Below, one piece after another: positions 48,980-58,342 of a DNA stretch of 64,000 nt. Under the pieces are notes generated by a model. That model had not been told where the DNA came from. It saw only the letters and a list, made by a program, of their open reading frames with translations, and searched no databases. The stretch comes from Granulicella cerasi. GTDB taxonomy: Bacteria; Acidobacteriota; Terriglobia; Terriglobales; Acidobacteriaceae. The stretch spans positions 871,852 to 935,851 of the forward strand of contig NZ_JAGSYD010000001.1 of NCBI RefSeq assembly GCF_025685575.1, given 5' to 3'. Positions within the stretch are counted from its first letter, which is position 1; every line of letters begins with the position of its first letter. Both the position numbers and the translations under genes were made by a program.

Positions 48980-49912
48980 CTAGGCGACCTCAGCAGGGAA
49001 GCGCGCGATCCAGTGGCGAGCGATGTCTTCGCGACGGCAGACGTAGACGTCGTCGAGCGTCTTCACGTAATCGAGGAAGCGCGCCAGGCCGGCCGCGCGT
49101 CCAGGATGTCCGAGAATGCGAAGGTGCATGCCGACGTTCATCATGCGCGGCTGCGTTTTGCCTTCTTCGCGCAACAGGTCGAGCGAGTCTCGCAGGAACG
49201 CAAAGTACGCATCGCCGGTCGTCATGCCACCCCGCAGCAGGCGCGCATCATTGATGGTCAGTGAGTAAGGCACCACAAGATGCGGACGCACACCGGAACG
49301 GTCCCAGTACGGCAGATCGTCATTGTAGGCGTCGCTGTCGTAGAGGAAGCCGCCTTCTTCGATCAGCAAGCGGCGCGTGAAGACGGCAGGCGCATAGCGG
49401 CAGTACCAGCCCACAGGGCGCTTGCCCAGCGTGCGCTCAAACGATGCGACAGCTTCGGCGATTTCGCGGCGCTGCTCTTCTTCGGTGAGCGTGAACTGCT
49501 CGCTCCAGCGCAGACCATGCGAGCAGATGTCCCAGTCGAGGCGACGGATCGCCGCAGCGGCTTCGGGGTTGCGCTCGATCGCCTGCGCGCACGCGAAGAC
49601 GGTGACCGGCAGCGCGCGCGATTCGAAGATGCGCAGCAGACGCCAGAAGCCCACGCGCGTGCCGTACTCATACATCGACTCTGCAGCGAGATCGCGATCC
49701 CCTTGCGCTACGCGCGAGTTCGCGACTTCCAGCAGAGCGCGTTCGGAGTACTCGTCTCCGTCAGGAATCGAATACTCCGAGCCTTCCTCGAAGTTCATCA
49801 CGAAGTTCAGCGCGACGGACGCCTTTCCGGGCCACTGCGGGTCCGGCGGGTTCTGTCCGTAGCCGCAAAAATCGCGCGGGTGGGAGTCGGGAAGTGCAAG
49901 AGGGCCTGTCAT
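48980..49912 (-). CDS. Polysaccharide-deacetylase-fold protein, PuuE-like allantoinase
   Basis: This 310-residue protein has the PuuE hallmarks: PRDFCGYGQNPPDPQWPGKASVALNFVMNFEEGSEYSI at the start, DWDICSHGLRWSEQF, and VPYSLTINDARLL. PuuE hydrolyses allantoin to allantoate without using the amidohydrolase fold. It can also represent other NodB-like deacylases acting on N-acyl groups. ATG 49912 overlaps the stop of the AspA-like gene (TAATG). The next gene is ureidoglycolate lyase, three bases away. The allantoicase that would link them is not in the window. Confidence 0.8.
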   Translation of the reverse strand: MTGPLALPDSHPRDFCGYGQNPPDPQWPGKASVALNFVMNFEEGSEYSIPDGDEYSERALLEVANSRVAQGDRDLAAESMYEYGTRVGFWRLLRIFESRALPVTVFACAQAIERNPEAAAAIRRLDWDICSHGLRWSEQFTLTEEEQRREIAEAVASFERTLGKRPVGWYCRYAPAVFTRRLLIEEGGFLYDSDAYNDDLPYWDRSGVRPHLVVPYSLTINDARLLRGGMTTGDAYFAFLRDSLDLLREEGKTQPRMMNVGMHLRILGHPGRAAGLARFLDYVKTLDDVYVCRREDIARHWIARFPAEVA

Positions 49913-50907
49913 TAGTCGCGGAACCCATCCGTTTTGCCGTAGAAGCAGCACCACTCGCCCGTCATCACATTGGGCAGCGCGCGAAGACCGAAGATCATGC
50001 CATCGGCAGGAGCCACCAGCGTGCCGACGACATCCCCCCACACATCGACGATCGTAGCGACAGCATCGCCCTTCTTCATCGGCTTCTGGCAAGCCACACC
50101 TTCCGCCGGAACGAAGACGCCGCTCGCCGGTGCGAGCAGAGCTTCCTGCACGCCCTTCCAACGCTTCTCGGGGTAATGCGCAACGCCGGCGATCATGCCG
50201 TAGTGGCGCATCACGTTGCGCATCGCTTCGCTCAAAATCTCAACGACCTTGCGCATGCCTTCGGGTGAAGTTGCAGGACGTCCGCCGAGTTCGACGGTGA
50301 TGCCGCTCTTGCCCGCTTCGAGCATCGTTGCCATCGGGTTGCCCTTCGGGCTGATCGCCGAAAGCACGAGCTCCCATCCACGGCCCATCGCCTTCGCAAG
50401 CTCCACCGACATCGGATCTTCGTTCACGAAGATCGTCTCGGAGAGATACGAGTGCGCGCCGCCGGAGTGAATGGAGATCTCGTAGTCGGCTACGGTCTTC
50501 ATGAACTCCGCATGGGCCCAGGCGATGCGCTCGGTCAGGTAGCCGTTTGCGCGACCCGGATAGATGCGGTTCATGTCATACGAGAAGGTGTCGAGCGGAT
50601 TGCCGCGCTGGCCTGCTTCAAACGCCGGTGCGTTCATCGCGGGCACGAGCACGAGCGTGCCCGCAAGCTCCGCTGGATTGATCTCAGCCGCCAGCGTGTG
50701 GCAGGTCAACGTACCCTCCGGTTCATCGCCGTGGATGCATGCGTCGATCCAGAGGCAGGGGCCGGGCTTCGCGCCGTTGATGACGATGACCGCGATCGAA
50801 ATCTCGCCGCCCGTTCCGGTCTTCGTGACTGGAATGTGGCCGCGCACAACGGTGCCGGGGAGAGCGACTGCGGTTCCTACGGTGATGGTCTTTGCTTCCT
50901 GCGCCAT
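49912..50907 (-). CDS. Succinylglutamate desuccinylase/aspartoacylase-type deacylase
   Basis: This 331-residue zinc deacylase of the AstE/AspA branch of M14 has the HGDE motif in DACIHGDEPEGT (about 60-63), NAPAFEAGQRGNP, NRIYPG, the His of IHSGGAHS and the catalytic Glu of TVELGG. The C-terminal domain has a small hairpin (APASGVFVPAEGV) found in these enzymes. It removes an acyl group from an amino acid. It lies between the VOC gene and PuuE-like gene. Confidence 0.88.
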   Translation of the reverse strand: MAQEAKTITVGTAVALPGTVVRGHIPVTKTGTGGEISIAVIVINGAKPGPCLWIDACIHGDEPEGTLTCHTLAAEINPAELAGTLVLVPAMNAPAFEAGQRGNPLDTFSYDMNRIYPGRANGYLTERIAWAHAEFMKTVADYEISIHSGGAHSYLSETIFVNEDPMSVELAKAMGRGWELVLSAISPKGNPMATMLEAGKSGITVELGGRPATSPEGMRKVVEILSEAMRNVMRHYGMIAGVAHYPEKRWKGVQEALLAPASGVFVPAEGVACQKPMKKGDAVATIVDVWGDVVGTLVAPADGMIFGLRALPNVMTGEWCCFYGKTDGFRD

Positions 50908-50912
50908 GTCGC

Positions 50913-51383
50913 TTAGATCCCCTTTACAGCGTTGTATTTTTCAAGCTCTTCCGCGTTGTACACCTGCATGAATTCGATCTCGATGCCGCCGGCGTCGTTG
51001 TCGAGAAACGCAACGTAGCCTTCCGGATGGACGTGGCTGCCGGTGATCTTGCAAGCCTTGCACTCGCGCAGCGTAGCGCCTTTTTGCTGCGCTTCGGCGA
51101 GGGCCTTTTCGATGTCGGCGACCTCATAGCAGATGTGGTGAAGACCTTCGGCGCCGCGCGCGGCGATCCACGAAGCGAAGCGGCCGTCAGCGTCCATCGA
51201 CTGCGAGAGCTGATACTCGATGCCGCCGAGCATGAACAGTGCCACGCGGTTGCGCGACTTCGGATACTCGGTCACCGGCGTGTCGGCAGGTACGCCGAGG
51301 AAGCGCACATAGGTGTCCAGCGCCGCTTCCGCATTACGGACGGCAAATGCCATGTGCTTGATGGATTTCACGTTGTCGCTCAA
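50913..51383 (-). CDS. VOC-family protein, methylmalonyl-CoA-epimerase-like
   Basis: This 156-residue protein contains IKHMAFAVRNAEAALDTYVRFLG, then LHHICYEVADIEKALAE and a metal-binding ExE-like end (EIEFMQVY). TTG 51383 is the better start because AAAGGA lies 9 bases upstream; the TTG at 51389 is too close to it. It is 6 bases from the AspA-like gene. The role in this pathway is unknown. Confidence 0.75.
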   Translation of the reverse strand: MSDNVKSIKHMAFAVRNAEAALDTYVRFLGVPADTPVTEYPKSRNRVALFMLGGIEYQLSQSMDADGRFASWIAARGAEGLHHICYEVADIEKALAEAQQKGATLRECKACKITGSHVHPEGYVAFLDNDAGGIEIEFMQVYNAEELEKYNAVKGI

Positions 51384-51437
51384 GTTCAACAGTCCTTTCG
51401 TCGAGGGGGAGGGAAAGAGTCAATGACGACGAGCGCG

Positions 51438-52202
51438 CTAGGTAGCGACGCGTCCGCCGTCGATCAGAAGTCCAATGCCGGTGGTGAAGGAAGACTGGTC
51501 CGATGCGAGATACAGCACGGTTTCGGCGATCTCTTCGCCCGTCCCCATGCGGCCCATCGGTGTCGCTGACATCCATTTCTCGGCCAGCGCATCGGGGTCT
51601 GCAGCCAGGTCGAGATTGCGGCGGTTCATGCCGGTGTCGATCACGCCGGGGCAGATCGCGTTCACACGAATGTTGCGGCGCGCATACTCGATCGCAAGCA
51701 CGCGCGTGAGCGACATGATCGCGCCCTTCGATGCGGCGTAAGACAGGTTGCCGCCAACGTTCGCATAAGCGCTCACGGAGCTGTTGTTCACGATGACGCC
51801 GCCGCCCGTGCGCAGAAACGACTGGATCGCGTACTTGCAACCGAGAAACGTGCCCTTCAGGTTCACGTCGATCACGCGCTCGAAGAGCGCCGTGTCCAGG
51901 ACATCAGAGGCCGTCAACGGCTGCTCGATGCCCGCGTTGTTGAAGAGAATGTCGAGTTTGCCGAATTGCGTTTCGGCGGTCTGCACGAGCGCGGAAACCT
52001 CGGACTCCACCTGCATGTCGCAGGGCTGGAAGAGGATCCGTCCGCCTGCGGCGCGAATCTCCGCCGCGGCTGCTTCGCCAGCCGTCTTGTCCACGTCGCC
52101 GAGGACGATCGAAGCACCTTCGCGGGCAAAGAGCGCGGCCGTGGCACGCCCCATTCCGCTGGCGCCGCCTGTGATGATCGCTACTTTATTGCTAAGCCGC
52201 AT
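51438..52202 (-). CDS. Short-chain dehydrogenase/reductase
   Basis: This 254-residue SDR has TGGASGMGRATAA near residue 12, LFNNAGIEQP, VNNSSVSAYANVGGNLSYAASKGA (Ser and YxxxK), and the C-terminal SSFTTGIGLLIDGGRVAT typical of classical SDRs. ATG 52202 is the plausible start; the frame extends to 52343 without support. It is the first gene of a five-gene minus-strand operon, 88 bases from operator-like site F. Confidence 0.88.
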   Translation of the reverse strand: MRLSNKVAIITGGASGMGRATAALFAREGASIVLGDVDKTAGEAAAAEIRAAGGRILFQPCDMQVESEVSALVQTAETQFGKLDILFNNAGIEQPLTASDVLDTALFERVIDVNLKGTFLGCKYAIQSFLRTGGGVIVNNSSVSAYANVGGNLSYAASKGAIMSLTRVLAIEYARRNIRVNAICPGVIDTGMNRRNLDLAADPDALAEKWMSATPMGRMGTGEEIAETVLYLASDQSSFTTGIGLLIDGGRVAT

Positions 52203-52289
52203 GGGTCCCGCTTTTTCGCCGCTGCCAGAAGGCCGCGAGCGATGGGCTGATGGTGCTGTCGATAAATGCGCCGATGTACTTATGTATGA

Positions 52290-52300
52290 TTGTATAACAA
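52290..52300. promoter_or_regulatory. Operator-like site F (TTGTATAACAA)
   Basis: This is a perfect TTGT-N3-ACAA, preceded by TGA, in the gap between the SDR operon (minus) and the Gfo/Idh gene (plus). It lies 88 and 111 bases from the two start codons. Confidence 0.7.
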
Positions 52301-52410
52301 GTGATATATAGGGTTGTCCAGCTATTTCGGCAATCGCTTGCACACCACCCCGTAAACTCGCTCAGACAGGCGGTTTCGGGCATCCGAAAAAGGGTTTAGG
52401 AGTCCACAGT

Positions 52411-53478
52411 ATGCGCGTCGGCATTATCGGAGCCAGTTTTGCAAAAGCAGCGTTTCTGCCGGCGTTTCGGCACGTCCCCGGCGCGGAGGTCGTCGCGCTG
52501 GCCAGCTCGCGGCTGGAAAGTGCGGAAGCTGCGGCCAAGCCGTATGGCATTCAGCATGTGTACACCGACTGGCAGAAGATGCTCGCCGAGCATCAGTTCG
52601 ACCTCGTGTGCATCGCGACGCCCACAGTGACGCATGCGCCGATGGTGCTGGCCGCGCTGGAAGCGGGCGCGCATGTGCTCAGCGAAAAGCCCACCGCGAT
52701 GGATGCGACGGAAGCCGCCGCTATGCTCGCGAAGGCGGAAGAGCTTGGCCGCGTGCATATGATCGACCACGAGCTGCGCTTCAACGCCAAGCGTCGTAAG
52801 CTGCACGAGCTGGTGCACTCGGGCACGATCGGCGAGGTACGCCACGCGGTCGTGCACAACGTCGGGGGAAGCTGGGCCGATCCGGCATCGCGGCCTGCGG
52901 GCGACTGGTGGTCGCTGGCCTCGCAGGGCGGTGGACGCCTCGGCGCGAACGGATCGCATCAGGTGGACCTGCTGCGTTGGTGGCTGGGGGAGATTACCGC
53001 GGTCTCCGGCACGGTGAAGACGATGGTGCCGAACCGCATCGACAAGAAGACCGGCGAGGCGTGGACCGCGACCGCTGACGACTTTGTGCAGTTCTCTGCG
53101 GAGTTTGCCTCGGGCGCGCTCGCGACGGTGCTGATAAGCACCATCGCTCGCCACGGCGCGGCCAACGAAGTAACAATCTACGGCAGCGAAGGCACGGTAA
53201 CGCTCTCCAACGACACGGAAAAGCTGATGTTCGGCAAGGTCGGCGAGCCGCTCGCCGAGGTCGAAGTGGCGAACCCCTTTGACGGCCTCGAAGGCGTCAA
53301 CAGCGGCATCTGGAACCAGTCGGTCGTCGGTGCGTTGCAGGAGCTCTGCGCGGCGATTCAGGAGAAGCGTCCGCTGCGCGACGGCGCGACCTTCGTGGAC
53401 GGCCTGCGGAATCAACGAGTGCTCGACGCCATCAAGCTCTCGGAAAAGACGCGCCAGTGGATCGCTATTCCGCAGTAA
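52411..53478 (+). CDS. Gfo/Idh/MocA family oxidoreductase
   Basis: This 355-residue enzyme begins with the Rossmann motif VGIIGASFAKAAF, carries EKPTAMDA near 93, and has a mixed substrate domain with RRWWLGE-like LLRWWLGEITAV. AGGAG precedes the ATG. It is a second member of this family in the cluster besides the one at 21424-22488, but with low similarity. The substrate is unknown. Confidence 0.85.
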   Translation: MRVGIIGASFAKAAFLPAFRHVPGAEVVALASSRLESAEAAAKPYGIQHVYTDWQKMLAEHQFDLVCIATPTVTHAPMVLAALEAGAHVLSEKPTAMDATEAAAMLAKAEELGRVHMIDHELRFNAKRRKLHELVHSGTIGEVRHAVVHNVGGSWADPASRPAGDWWSLASQGGGRLGANGSHQVDLLRWWLGEITAVSGTVKTMVPNRIDKKTGEAWTATADDFVQFSAEFASGALATVLISTIARHGAANEVTIYGSEGTVTLSNDTEKLMFGKVGEPLAEVEVANPFDGLEGVNSGIWNQSVVGALQELCAAIQEKRPLRDGATFVDGLRNQRVLDAIKLSEKTRQWIAIPQ

Positions 53479-53493
53479 AGAGCCGCAAACGAG

Positions 53494-53527
53494 AGAGGCG
53501 GAGCCATTGCGGCTCCGCCTCTTTTTC
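53494..53527 (+). terminator. Terminator after the Gfo/Idh gene
   Basis: AGAGGCGGAGCC (53494-53505) pairs with GGCTCCGCCTCT (53511-53522) around ATTGC, followed by TTTT. It lies between the convergent Gfo/Idh and GntR genes. Confidence 0.9.
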
Positions 53528-53538
53528 TTGCGCTGCTC

Positions 53539-54246
53539 CTAGGCAAACTTGCGGCGCTGGCGATCAATCAGCAGGATGTGGCTTTCCATCGCTTCGCCGA
53601 TCACTTCATCCGGGCCGGGGTTCTTGATCTGCTCGAAGATGAAGTCGCGGAACTGCTCATGCTGCTTGGGAATCGCCATCAGGTTCTTGTCGCGATAGCG
53701 CTCGAAGTTGAAGACGATCGTGACGTGGCGCGCGATGGTGTCCCACAGCGTACCCGCGATGGGATTATGCGCAGCGTTGCGGATGATGCGGTGGAACTCG
53801 AGGTCCGCCAGCAGGGAGCCGGGGATGTCCTCAGACTTTGCGGCGCGCTCCATCTCCGCGATCGCTGCGTTGAGCTCGTTGGGGTCTTCCAGGCCGCTAC
53901 GCCAGTTCGCCAGCGCATCACGCAGCAGGAAGGTTTCCAGCATGAGTCGCACTTCGAGGATCTGCTGCGTCGTCTCGGCGTCGAAGGTCGCGACATGATA
54001 TCCGCGGTGGCCGCCGCCGGTCAGAATTCCCTGCGCATGCAGCACCTTCAGCGCCTCGCGGATGGGTACGCGGCTGACTCCAAGCTTCTCCGCCAGCGTC
54101 GTTTCGACGATGCGCTCGCCCGGCATCAGGCGGCGGGTAGCGATCGAATTTGCTACCAGGTTGGCGATGTTGTCGGCCAGCGAGGTCCAGAGAGGCTTTC
54201 TCAAAAAGTCGGAACTGCCGTTACTCTGCGGTGCGTCAATCGACAC
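53539..54246 (-). CDS. GntR-family (FCD) transcriptional regulator
   Basis: This 235-residue regulator has the winged helix NLVANSIATRRLMPGERIVETTLAEKLGVSRVPIREALKVL (about 30-70) and an FCD ligand domain rich in helices (ETTQQILEVRLMLETFLL, then IIRNAAHNPIAGTLWDTIARHV). GTG 54246 is preferred over the TTG at 54288, which lies inside the palindrome; AAGGGG is 5 bases upstream. FadR-type members typically bind TNGT-N3-ACNA. Seven such motifs are in this window, and the longest is 20 bases upstream of this gene, so it is the likely master regulator, probably also of itself. Confidence 0.9.
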   Translation of the reverse strand: MSIDAPQSNGSSDFLRKPLWTSLADNIANLVANSIATRRLMPGERIVETTLAEKLGVSRVPIREALKVLHAQGILTGGGHRGYHVATFDAETTQQILEVRLMLETFLLRDALANWRSGLEDPNELNAAIAEMERAAKSEDIPGSLLADLEFHRIIRNAAHNPIAGTLWDTIARHVTIVFNFERYRDKNLMAIPKQHEQFRDFIFEQIKNPGPDEVIGEAMESHILLIDRQRRKFA

Positions 54247-54265
54247 GGGAACCCCTTCCAAAGTG

Positions 54266-54293
54266 GCTGATTGTATAATTTTATACAATCAGC
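54266..54293. promoter_or_regulatory. Operator-like site G, 28-base palindrome between GntR and ureF
   Basis: Arms of 13 bases starting GCTGATTGTATAA are perfectly inverted around a central TT. The right arm is TTATACAATCAGC. It is the longest such site in the window. It lies 20 bases from the GntR start and 90 bases from ureF, so it could control both. Confidence 0.85.
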
Positions 54294-54382
54294 GGGACTA
54301 ACAGTAATGTTCTGCCTAGAATACGTCGCTCTACCGTGTTCTTCGGCATTTTCTTCAATTTCCCTGTTGGAAACGCCGCAGA

Positions 54383-55075
54383 ATGGCTGAACTCTCTATG
54401 GGGCAGGCTCCGGGTGTCGATCGGTCGATGATGGCGTGGCTGCAACTGCTGCAGCTCTCTGACAGCGCGCTGCCTATTGGGGCGCTCTCGCACAGCTTTG
54501 GGGTGGAGTCTCTGGTCGCCGAGGGCGGACTTGATACCGCCGATCTTCCTCGCTTCTACGCCGAGTGGCTCGCCGGCGCGGGCCACGCCGACGCGGTACT
54601 CTGCGCGATGGCTCACGCGGTGGATTCGCCTGGAGCCTGGCAGCAGCTTAACGCGATGGCTTCGGCGATGCGTCCTGCACGCGAAAGCCGCGACGCAAGC
54701 ACGCGGCTGGGCCGACGATTCCTGGGGCTTGCCGCGCAGTTAGAAAACGATGAGCGCTTGCGGTATCCCGGCGACGGGCATCTCGCGGCGGCTTTTGGTC
54801 TCGTAGCTGCCGTTCTCGGCATCGGAGCCGCCGAAGCCGCCGGAGCTTATCTGCACCAGACGCTCTTTGGCTCTGTTTCCGCCTGCCAGCGTCTGCTGCC
54901 GCTGGGGCAGACCGTGGCGATGCAGCTGTTGTGGAGCATGAAGCCGCGCATGATGGCGGTGATCGAGCAGGCCTGCGCGGCGCCGCAGTGGGAAACGCTC
55001 TGGAACCTGCAGCCCGCGCTCGAAGTAGCGTCGATGCGTCATCCGCAGCTGCACACGAGGTTATTCATCAGTTGA
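54383..55075 (+). CDS. ureF: Urease accessory protein UreF
   Basis: This 230-residue UreF helps load nickel and CO2 into urease with UreD and UreG. The family marks LLQLSDSALPIGALSHSFGVESLV (residues 22-45), QTLFGSVSACQRLLPLGQT and WSMKP are present. First gene of the operon and 90 bases downstream of operator-like site G. The ATG at 54383 has only a weak ribosome site (GGAAA). Confidence 0.9.
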   Translation: MAELSMGQAPGVDRSMMAWLQLLQLSDSALPIGALSHSFGVESLVAEGGLDTADLPRFYAEWLAGAGHADAVLCAMAHAVDSPGAWQQLNAMASAMRPARESRDASTRLGRRFLGLAAQLENDERLRYPGDGHLAAAFGLVAAVLGIGAAEAAGAYLHQTLFGSVSACQRLLPLGQTVAMQLLWSMKPRMMAVIEQACAAPQWETLWNLQPALEVASMRHPQLHTRLFIS

Positions 55076-55923
55076 CCACCAACGCAGCCGAGCTTCGATT
55101 GCTGGTGGAGGGCCGCCGCGGCGCCACGCAGTTCCGTACGCAGCGGCTGGACCCGCCGTGGAAGGTCGTGCGTGGCTTTCAGCGCGAGGGCGCGGAGTGC
55201 CTGTATCACCTGAACAATGTCTCTGGTGGCATCTTCGGCGGAGATTCGCTGACGCTTGAAGTTGATGTGCTGCCCGGTGCGGAAGCGCAGATTACGACTA
55301 CCGGTTCAACGCGGCTTTATCGTCCGCGCGTCGATGCCAGCGAAGCTGAGTTGCGCTCCACGTTTCACATCGGCGAGGACGCGTTGCTCGAGTACCTGCC
55401 TGACTCGCTGATTCCGTTTGAGAACTCGCGCGCACTGCAGCAGACGAGCTTTCACCTCGAGCGTGGTGCCACGCTTTTTGCGTGGGACGTGCTCGCGCCG
55501 GGACGCAAAGCGTCGGGCGAGACATTCCGCTACGAGCGGCTGAAGCTCATCACCGAAGTCTTCGTCGACGGCACACCGATTCTGCACGACCGTCTGTTGC
55601 TCGAGCCGCGCAGGTGGAGTGTTCACTCACCCGGAAGACTGGGGCGCGGCACGGAGTATCTCGTGACGTTTCTCGCGGTACAGGCGGGCGCGAACGCACT
55701 CGCGCTGCGCACGCTGGAGTCAGAGTTGGCAGACGTTCTCGCATCGCATTCGCGCGTGGGTGGCAGCCTATGGGGTGCTACCACCTTGCCCGCGCACGGC
55801 TTGATGGTTCGTGGCATCGTCGCGTCCCCGTTGGAGATTCCCGCCGTGCTGCAAGCGGTGTGGTCGCAGTGCAAGCAGTCGCTGATGGGCCGGGAAGCTG
55901 TGCCGCCCCGAAAGATTTATTAG
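55072..55923 (+). CDS. ureD: Urease accessory protein UreD
   Basis: This UreD of about 283 residues contains the characteristic [24 protein letters not shown] (about 44-68), [11 protein letters not shown] and [18 protein letters not shown] 55072 is proposed, overlapping the ureF stop (TTGA). The open frame extends 47 codons further upstream inside ureF. UreD binds the apo-urease and, with UreF and UreG, completes the active site. Confidence 0.87.
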   Translation: MTTNAAELRLLVEGRRGATQFRTQRLDPPWKVVRGFQREGAECLYHLNNVSGGIFGGDSLTLEVDVLPGAEAQITTTGSTRLYRPRVDASEAELRSTFHIGEDALLEYLPDSLIPFENSRALQQTSFHLERGATLFAWDVLAPGRKASGETFRYERLKLITEVFVDGTPILHDRLLLEPRRWSVHSPGRLGRGTEYLVTFLAVQAGANALALRTLESELADVLASHSRVGGSLWGATTLPAHGLMVRGIVASPLEIPAVLQAVWSQCKQSLMGREAVPPRKIY

Positions 55924-55939
55924 GAACGGAAAGGAACCT

Positions 55940-56596
55940 ATGCACCTTACTCCCCGAGAGCAGGAACGGCTGATGCTTCATACCGCTGCCGATGTGGCGA
56001 CGCGTCGCAAGGCACGCGGACTGAAGCTGAACTACCCGGAGGCCGTCGCGTATCTTTCGTCCGCAGTGATGGAGTCCGCGCGCGATGGCATGAGTGTGGC
56101 GGAGTTGATGGTGCACGGCACGACGTTGCTCACCAGCGCTGACGTGATGGACGGCGTGGCCTCAATGCTGCATGAACTGCAGATGGAAGCGACGTTCCCC
56201 GATGGCACGAAGCTCGTGACATTGCACGATCCTATCCGCGTGCTGCCCGATGCGCCCGCGGGCATCATCCCCGGCGAGTATCTGCTGAATGACGACGACA
56301 TCACCATCAACAACGGTCGTCGCACTACAACCATTACGGTGGGCAACACGGGCGATCGTCCGATACAGGTGGGCAGCCACTACCACTTCTATGAGGTGAA
56401 CGCAGCGCTGAGCTTCGATCGCGAGGCTGCCTACGGCATGAGGCTCGATACGCCTTCGGGGCTTGCGGTGCGCTTCGAACCCGGCGATGTGAAGCAGGTG
56501 CATCTTGTGGAACTCGCGGGTACGCGCATGATGCATGGCCATCGCGGCATGGTCGATGGGCCGTTGGCCGCACGCAACGAAAAGGAGACCGCATGA
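55940..56596 (+). CDS. ureAB: Urease gamma-beta fusion subunit
   Basis: This 218-residue protein joins the gamma subunit (about 1-100: [38 protein letters not shown]) to the beta subunit (about 105-218: [44 protein letters not shown]). Similar fusions are known in Helicobacter and a few other bacteria. ATG 55940 is 17 bases after ureD. Its stop overlaps the ureC start (ATGA). It forms the structural core with UreC. Confidence 0.93.
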   Translation: MHLTPREQERLMLHTAADVATRRKARGLKLNYPEAVAYLSSAVMESARDGMSVAELMVHGTTLLTSADVMDGVASMLHELQMEATFPDGTKLVTLHDPIRVLPDAPAGIIPGEYLLNDDDITINNGRRTTTITVGNTGDRPIQVGSHYHFYEVNAALSFDREAAYGMRLDTPSGLAVRFEPGDVKQVHLVELAGTRMMHGHRGMVDGPLAARNEKETA

Positions 56597-58317
56597 GCCA
56601 GAAGATTTCACGGCAGATGTATGCAGACCTCTACGGTCCTACGACGGGCGATCGTGTTCGACTTGCGGACACGGAGCTGATCGTCGAAGTCGAGAAGGAC
56701 TTCACCGTCTATGGCGATGAGGTCGTCTTCGGCGGCGGCAAGACGATCCGCGATGGCATGGGGCAAAGCGCTGGTGCGGAGCGTCGCGCATCGCAGGGCG
56801 TGCTTGATCTCGTCATCACGAACGCGCTCATCATCGACCACTGGGGCATCGTGAAGGCCGACGTCGGCATACGCGATGGCAAGATCGTGAAAGTCGGTAA
56901 GGCAGGGAATCCCGACACGATGCAGGGCGTTGATCCTGAGCTGATCATCGGCGCGTCGACCGAGGTCATCGCAGGAGAGAACCACATTCTCACTGCGGGG
57001 GCGATCGATAGTCACATCCACTTCATCGCTCCGCAGCAGATCTACGAAGCGCTCTCCAACGGCATCACCACGATGCTTGGAGGTGGCACAGGCCCCGCCA
57101 CAGGAACTTGTGCAACGACCTGCACCCCGGGGGAGTGGAACCTTGCGCGCATGTTTGAAGCGGCCGAAGCGTGGCCGATGAACCTGGGCTTCCTCGGCAA
57201 GGGCAACGCTGGCAAGCCGGGGCCGCTGGAAGAGCAGATCATCGCTGGCGCGTGCGGCCTGAAGCTGCATGAAGACTGGGGATCGACGCCTGCTGCGATC
57301 GATGCCTGCCTGCGCGTGGCCGACGCGATGGACGTACAGGTGGCGATCCACACGGACACCATTAACGAAGCGGGCTTCGTTGAGGACACGATCGCCGCGA
57401 TCAACGGGCGTACGATTCACACTTACCACACCGAAGGTGCGGGCGGAGGCCATGCGCCGGACATCATCCGCATCGCTGCGTTGAGCAACGTGCTGCCTTC
57501 GTCCACAAACCCCACGCGGCCGTTCACGAAGAACACGATCGCCGAACATCTCGACATGCTGATGGTCTGCCATCACCTGAATCCGATGGTGCCGGAAGAT
57601 GTCGCTTTCGCCGAAAGCCGCATTCGTCCTGAGACGATCGCCGCTGAAGACATCCTGCATGACCTGGGCGTCTTCTCGATGATCTCGAGCGATTCGCAGG
57701 CTATGGGCCGTGTCGGCGAAGTGGTGCTGCGTACCTGGCAGACCGCGCACAAGATGAAGGTGCAGCGCGGTGCGCTCGTCGGCGACAGTTCACGCAACGA
57801 CAACACGCGCATCAAGCGCTACGTCGCGAAGTACACGATCAACCCTGCGCTCGCGCACGGCATCGCGCACGCGGTCGGCTCTATCGAGCCGGGCAAGCTT
57901 GCGGACCTCGTGCTGTGGAAGCCTGCGTTCTTCGGTGTGAAGCCGGAGATCATTCTCAAGGGCGGAACGATCGCCTGGAGCACGATGGGCGATGCGAACG
58001 CGTCGATTCCCACGCCGCAACCGGTGATCTATCGCCCCATGTTCGGCTCATTCGGCAAGGTGCCTGCATCGTCGAGTGTGCTCTTCACTTCGCAAGCTGC
58101 GATGGAGGCGGGCACGCTTGAGAAGCTGCATCTGCAGAAGCGCCCGATGGCCGTGAGGGGCTGTCGTTCGGTGACGAAGGCGGACCTCATTCACAACTCC
58201 GCAACGCCGCATCTTGAAGTGAACCCGGAGACGTACGAGGTGCGCGCCGACGGCGAACTGCTCACCTGCGAACCACTCAGTGAGCTGCCGATGGCGCAGC
58301 GTTACTTCCTCTTCTAA
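56593..58317 (+). CDS. ureC: Urease alpha subunit
   Basis: This 574-residue catalytic subunit hydrolyses urea to ammonia and carbamate. Nickel ligands and catalytic residues are all visible: HIH in [11 protein letters not shown], the carbamylated Lys in [12 protein letters not shown], the His in [15 protein letters not shown], the flap Cys in MVCHHLNP and Asp in [13 protein letters not shown]. Length is the family norm of about 570. AGGAGACCGC precedes the ATG. Confidence 0.97.
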   Translation: MSQKISRQMYADLYGPTTGDRVRLADTELIVEVEKDFTVYGDEVVFGGGKTIRDGMGQSAGAERRASQGVLDLVITNALIIDHWGIVKADVGIRDGKIVKVGKAGNPDTMQGVDPELIIGASTEVIAGENHILTAGAIDSHIHFIAPQQIYEALSNGITTMLGGGTGPATGTCATTCTPGEWNLARMFEAAEAWPMNLGFLGKGNAGKPGPLEEQIIAGACGLKLHEDWGSTPAAIDACLRVADAMDVQVAIHTDTINEAGFVEDTIAAINGRTIHTYHTEGAGGGHAPDIIRIAALSNVLPSSTNPTRPFTKNTIAEHLDMLMVCHHLNPMVPEDVAFAESRIRPETIAAEDILHDLGVFSMISSDSQAMGRVGEVVLRTWQTAHKMKVQRGALVGDSSRNDNTRIKRYVAKYTINPALAHGIAHAVGSIEPGKLADLVLWKPAFFGVKPEIILKGGTIAWSTMGDANASIPTPQPVIYRPMFGSFGKVPASSSVLFTSQAAMEAGTLEKLHLQKRPMAVRGCRSVTKADLIHNSATPHLEVNPETYEVRADGELLTCEPLSELPMAQRYFLF

Positions 58318-58342
58318 CCGATCCGCAACAGGAGAAAAGCGC

